From Kribbella albertanoniae (GTDB lineage Bacteria; Actinomycetota; Actinomycetes; Propionibacteriales; Kribbellaceae), in NCBI RefSeq assembly GCF_004348455.1, contig NZ_SMKA01000063.1:1-34397 (forward strand): 34,397 bases of DNA. The letters run 5' to 3'. The notes below the pieces were generated by a model. It was not told the origin of the DNA, searched no databases, and saw nothing but the letters and a program-made list of their open reading frames with translations. A program made the position numbers and the translations under genes. How positions within the stretch are numbered: the first letter of the stretch is position 1; every line of letters begins with the position of its first letter. Of the stretch, positions 33,834 to 34,397 are shown piece after piece.

Positions 33834-34018
33834 GATCGCGCGTCCGGTGCTCGATCCATCGCTGGGGATGCCATGCCAGGGACTCGCCCGTCTGGGTGCT
33901 CAATGCATGGCTAGGGATGCGATGCCAGGGATCCGCGCGTCCGGTGCTCGATCCATTGCCGCGGGGTGCCGTGCCGGGGATCGCGCCTCCGGTGCACAGT
34001 CGACTGCTGTGGCTTCGG
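33834..34018 (+). repeat. Degenerate 47-49-bp tandem repeat, about 3.5 copies
   Basis: Units start at 33834, 33881, 33930 and 33979 (47, 49 and 49 bp, then a decayed partial copy). Shared elements per unit are GATCGCGCGTCCGGTGCTCG, then a CCAT/GGGGATGC block and a TGCCAGG end. Copies differ at many positions and the period is not a multiple of three, so the repeat is unlikely to be coding. Confidence 0.7.
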
Positions 34019-34397
34019 GATCATGCTGTTCGCGGCTGATTGAGCGGTGTGGTTGCTGGTGATGCACGGTCACCTGCTGCTGCGATGGCCCTCGGCCTGG
34101 CTACTCACACCGCCCGTGCGGCGGCCCGGTGGTGTGCGGATGCTGCCCAGGCTGGCGTGCGAAGCCATGTCGTATGGGGTTGGGGCGATGCGCCTCCGGG
34201 ACTTCCTAGGAGCTCGCTGAGGAACCACTGCCCACAGCCCGGGCCGAACGGCGTCAGGTACGACCATTCGGAAGGGTTCGCCGTGCAGGTTGGGGTGCGG
34301 GTTATGAGTGTGCGGGCGGTGACTTCGGCGATCCGGGTTGTGGTGGCGGTGGCTGGGCATGGGTAGGTCCGCGGGCCGGCCTGGGGGCCGGCTGCCG

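Larger units (their letters stand above)
33583..34397. other. Non-coding right end with repeats; no gene supported
   Basis: About 0.8 kb after the GH5 terminator has no reading frame with a credible start, ribosome-binding site or recognisable family. Frames of 90-110 codons occur on both strands but have no protein-like composition. The first half carries GTGCTC/GAGCAC words and degenerate tandem repeats, listed separately. From about 34040 to the end I see nothing definite; it may include the edge of a gene outside the window. Confidence 0.6.

Noticed and set aside
33834-34018. CRISPR array
   Set aside because: Repeats are adjacent and degenerate over their whole length, with no constant-repeat/variable-spacer pattern and no cas genes.
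34040-34366. 108-codon plus-strand and 96-codon minus-strand frames at the right end
   Set aside because: Neither has a good ribosome-binding site, domain or composition. I could not tell whether a truncated gene remnant is present.

Overview
High-GC DNA with GTG starts, twin-arginine signals, dense LacI-family control and GTAC-rich codon use points to an actinobacterium. A Kribbella/Nocardioidaceae-type soil saprophyte is my inference and is not proven by anything in the window. About 1-25.8 kb and 32.2-33.5 kb hold plant cell-wall genes. The core is a rhamnogalacturonan-I (RG-I) and pectin utilisation locus, and 25.9-32.1 kb is ordinary accessory and regulatory content.

Layout. (i) 1-4 kb: a LacI regulator is divergent from a two-gene operon, a secreted DNase-I-fold phosphoesterase carrying a jacalin-like lectin and a GH30 endo-beta-1,6-galactanase-like enzyme. 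(ii) 4-8.7 kb, minus strand: a 1259-residue secreted fusion (CE12 esterase, PL11 RG lyase, CE2-type esterase) followed by a stand-alone CE12 esterase. (iii) 9-20 kb, plus strand: a second LacI regulator overlapping a DUF1961 (YesU-like) gene, then a tightly packed operon of DUF624 (YesL-like), lipoprotein binding protein, two LplB/YtcP-type permeases, and two PL26-type exo-RG lyases. The first lyase lacks a signal peptide and the second has a Tat signal. (iv) 20-25.8 kb: a large secreted double-propeller GH43-type protein, divergent from a Tat-exported PHP metallohydrolase, then a PL1 pectate lyase. (v) 25.9-32.1 kb: a carboxylesterase and a TetR regulator flanking a palindrome, two VOC proteins, and a LuxR-HTH/NB-ARC regulator with a 13-bp-period repeat in its promoter region. 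(vi) 32.2-33.5 kb: a GH5 endoglucanase-like gene behind a perfect palindrome and five 15-bp tandem repeats. (vii) 33.6-34.4 kb: non-coding DNA with degenerate repeats.

Working model (inference). Secreted esterases deacetylate RG-I. PL11, PL1 and the exported PL26 cut backbones, while GH30 and GH43 proteins trim arabinogalactan and arabinan side chains. Oligosaccharides enter through the transporter, which must borrow an ATPase because none is encoded here. The cytosolic PL26 may then finish them. LacI-type palindromes of three sequence classes tie the transcription units together and may divide them between at least two, probably three, regulators.
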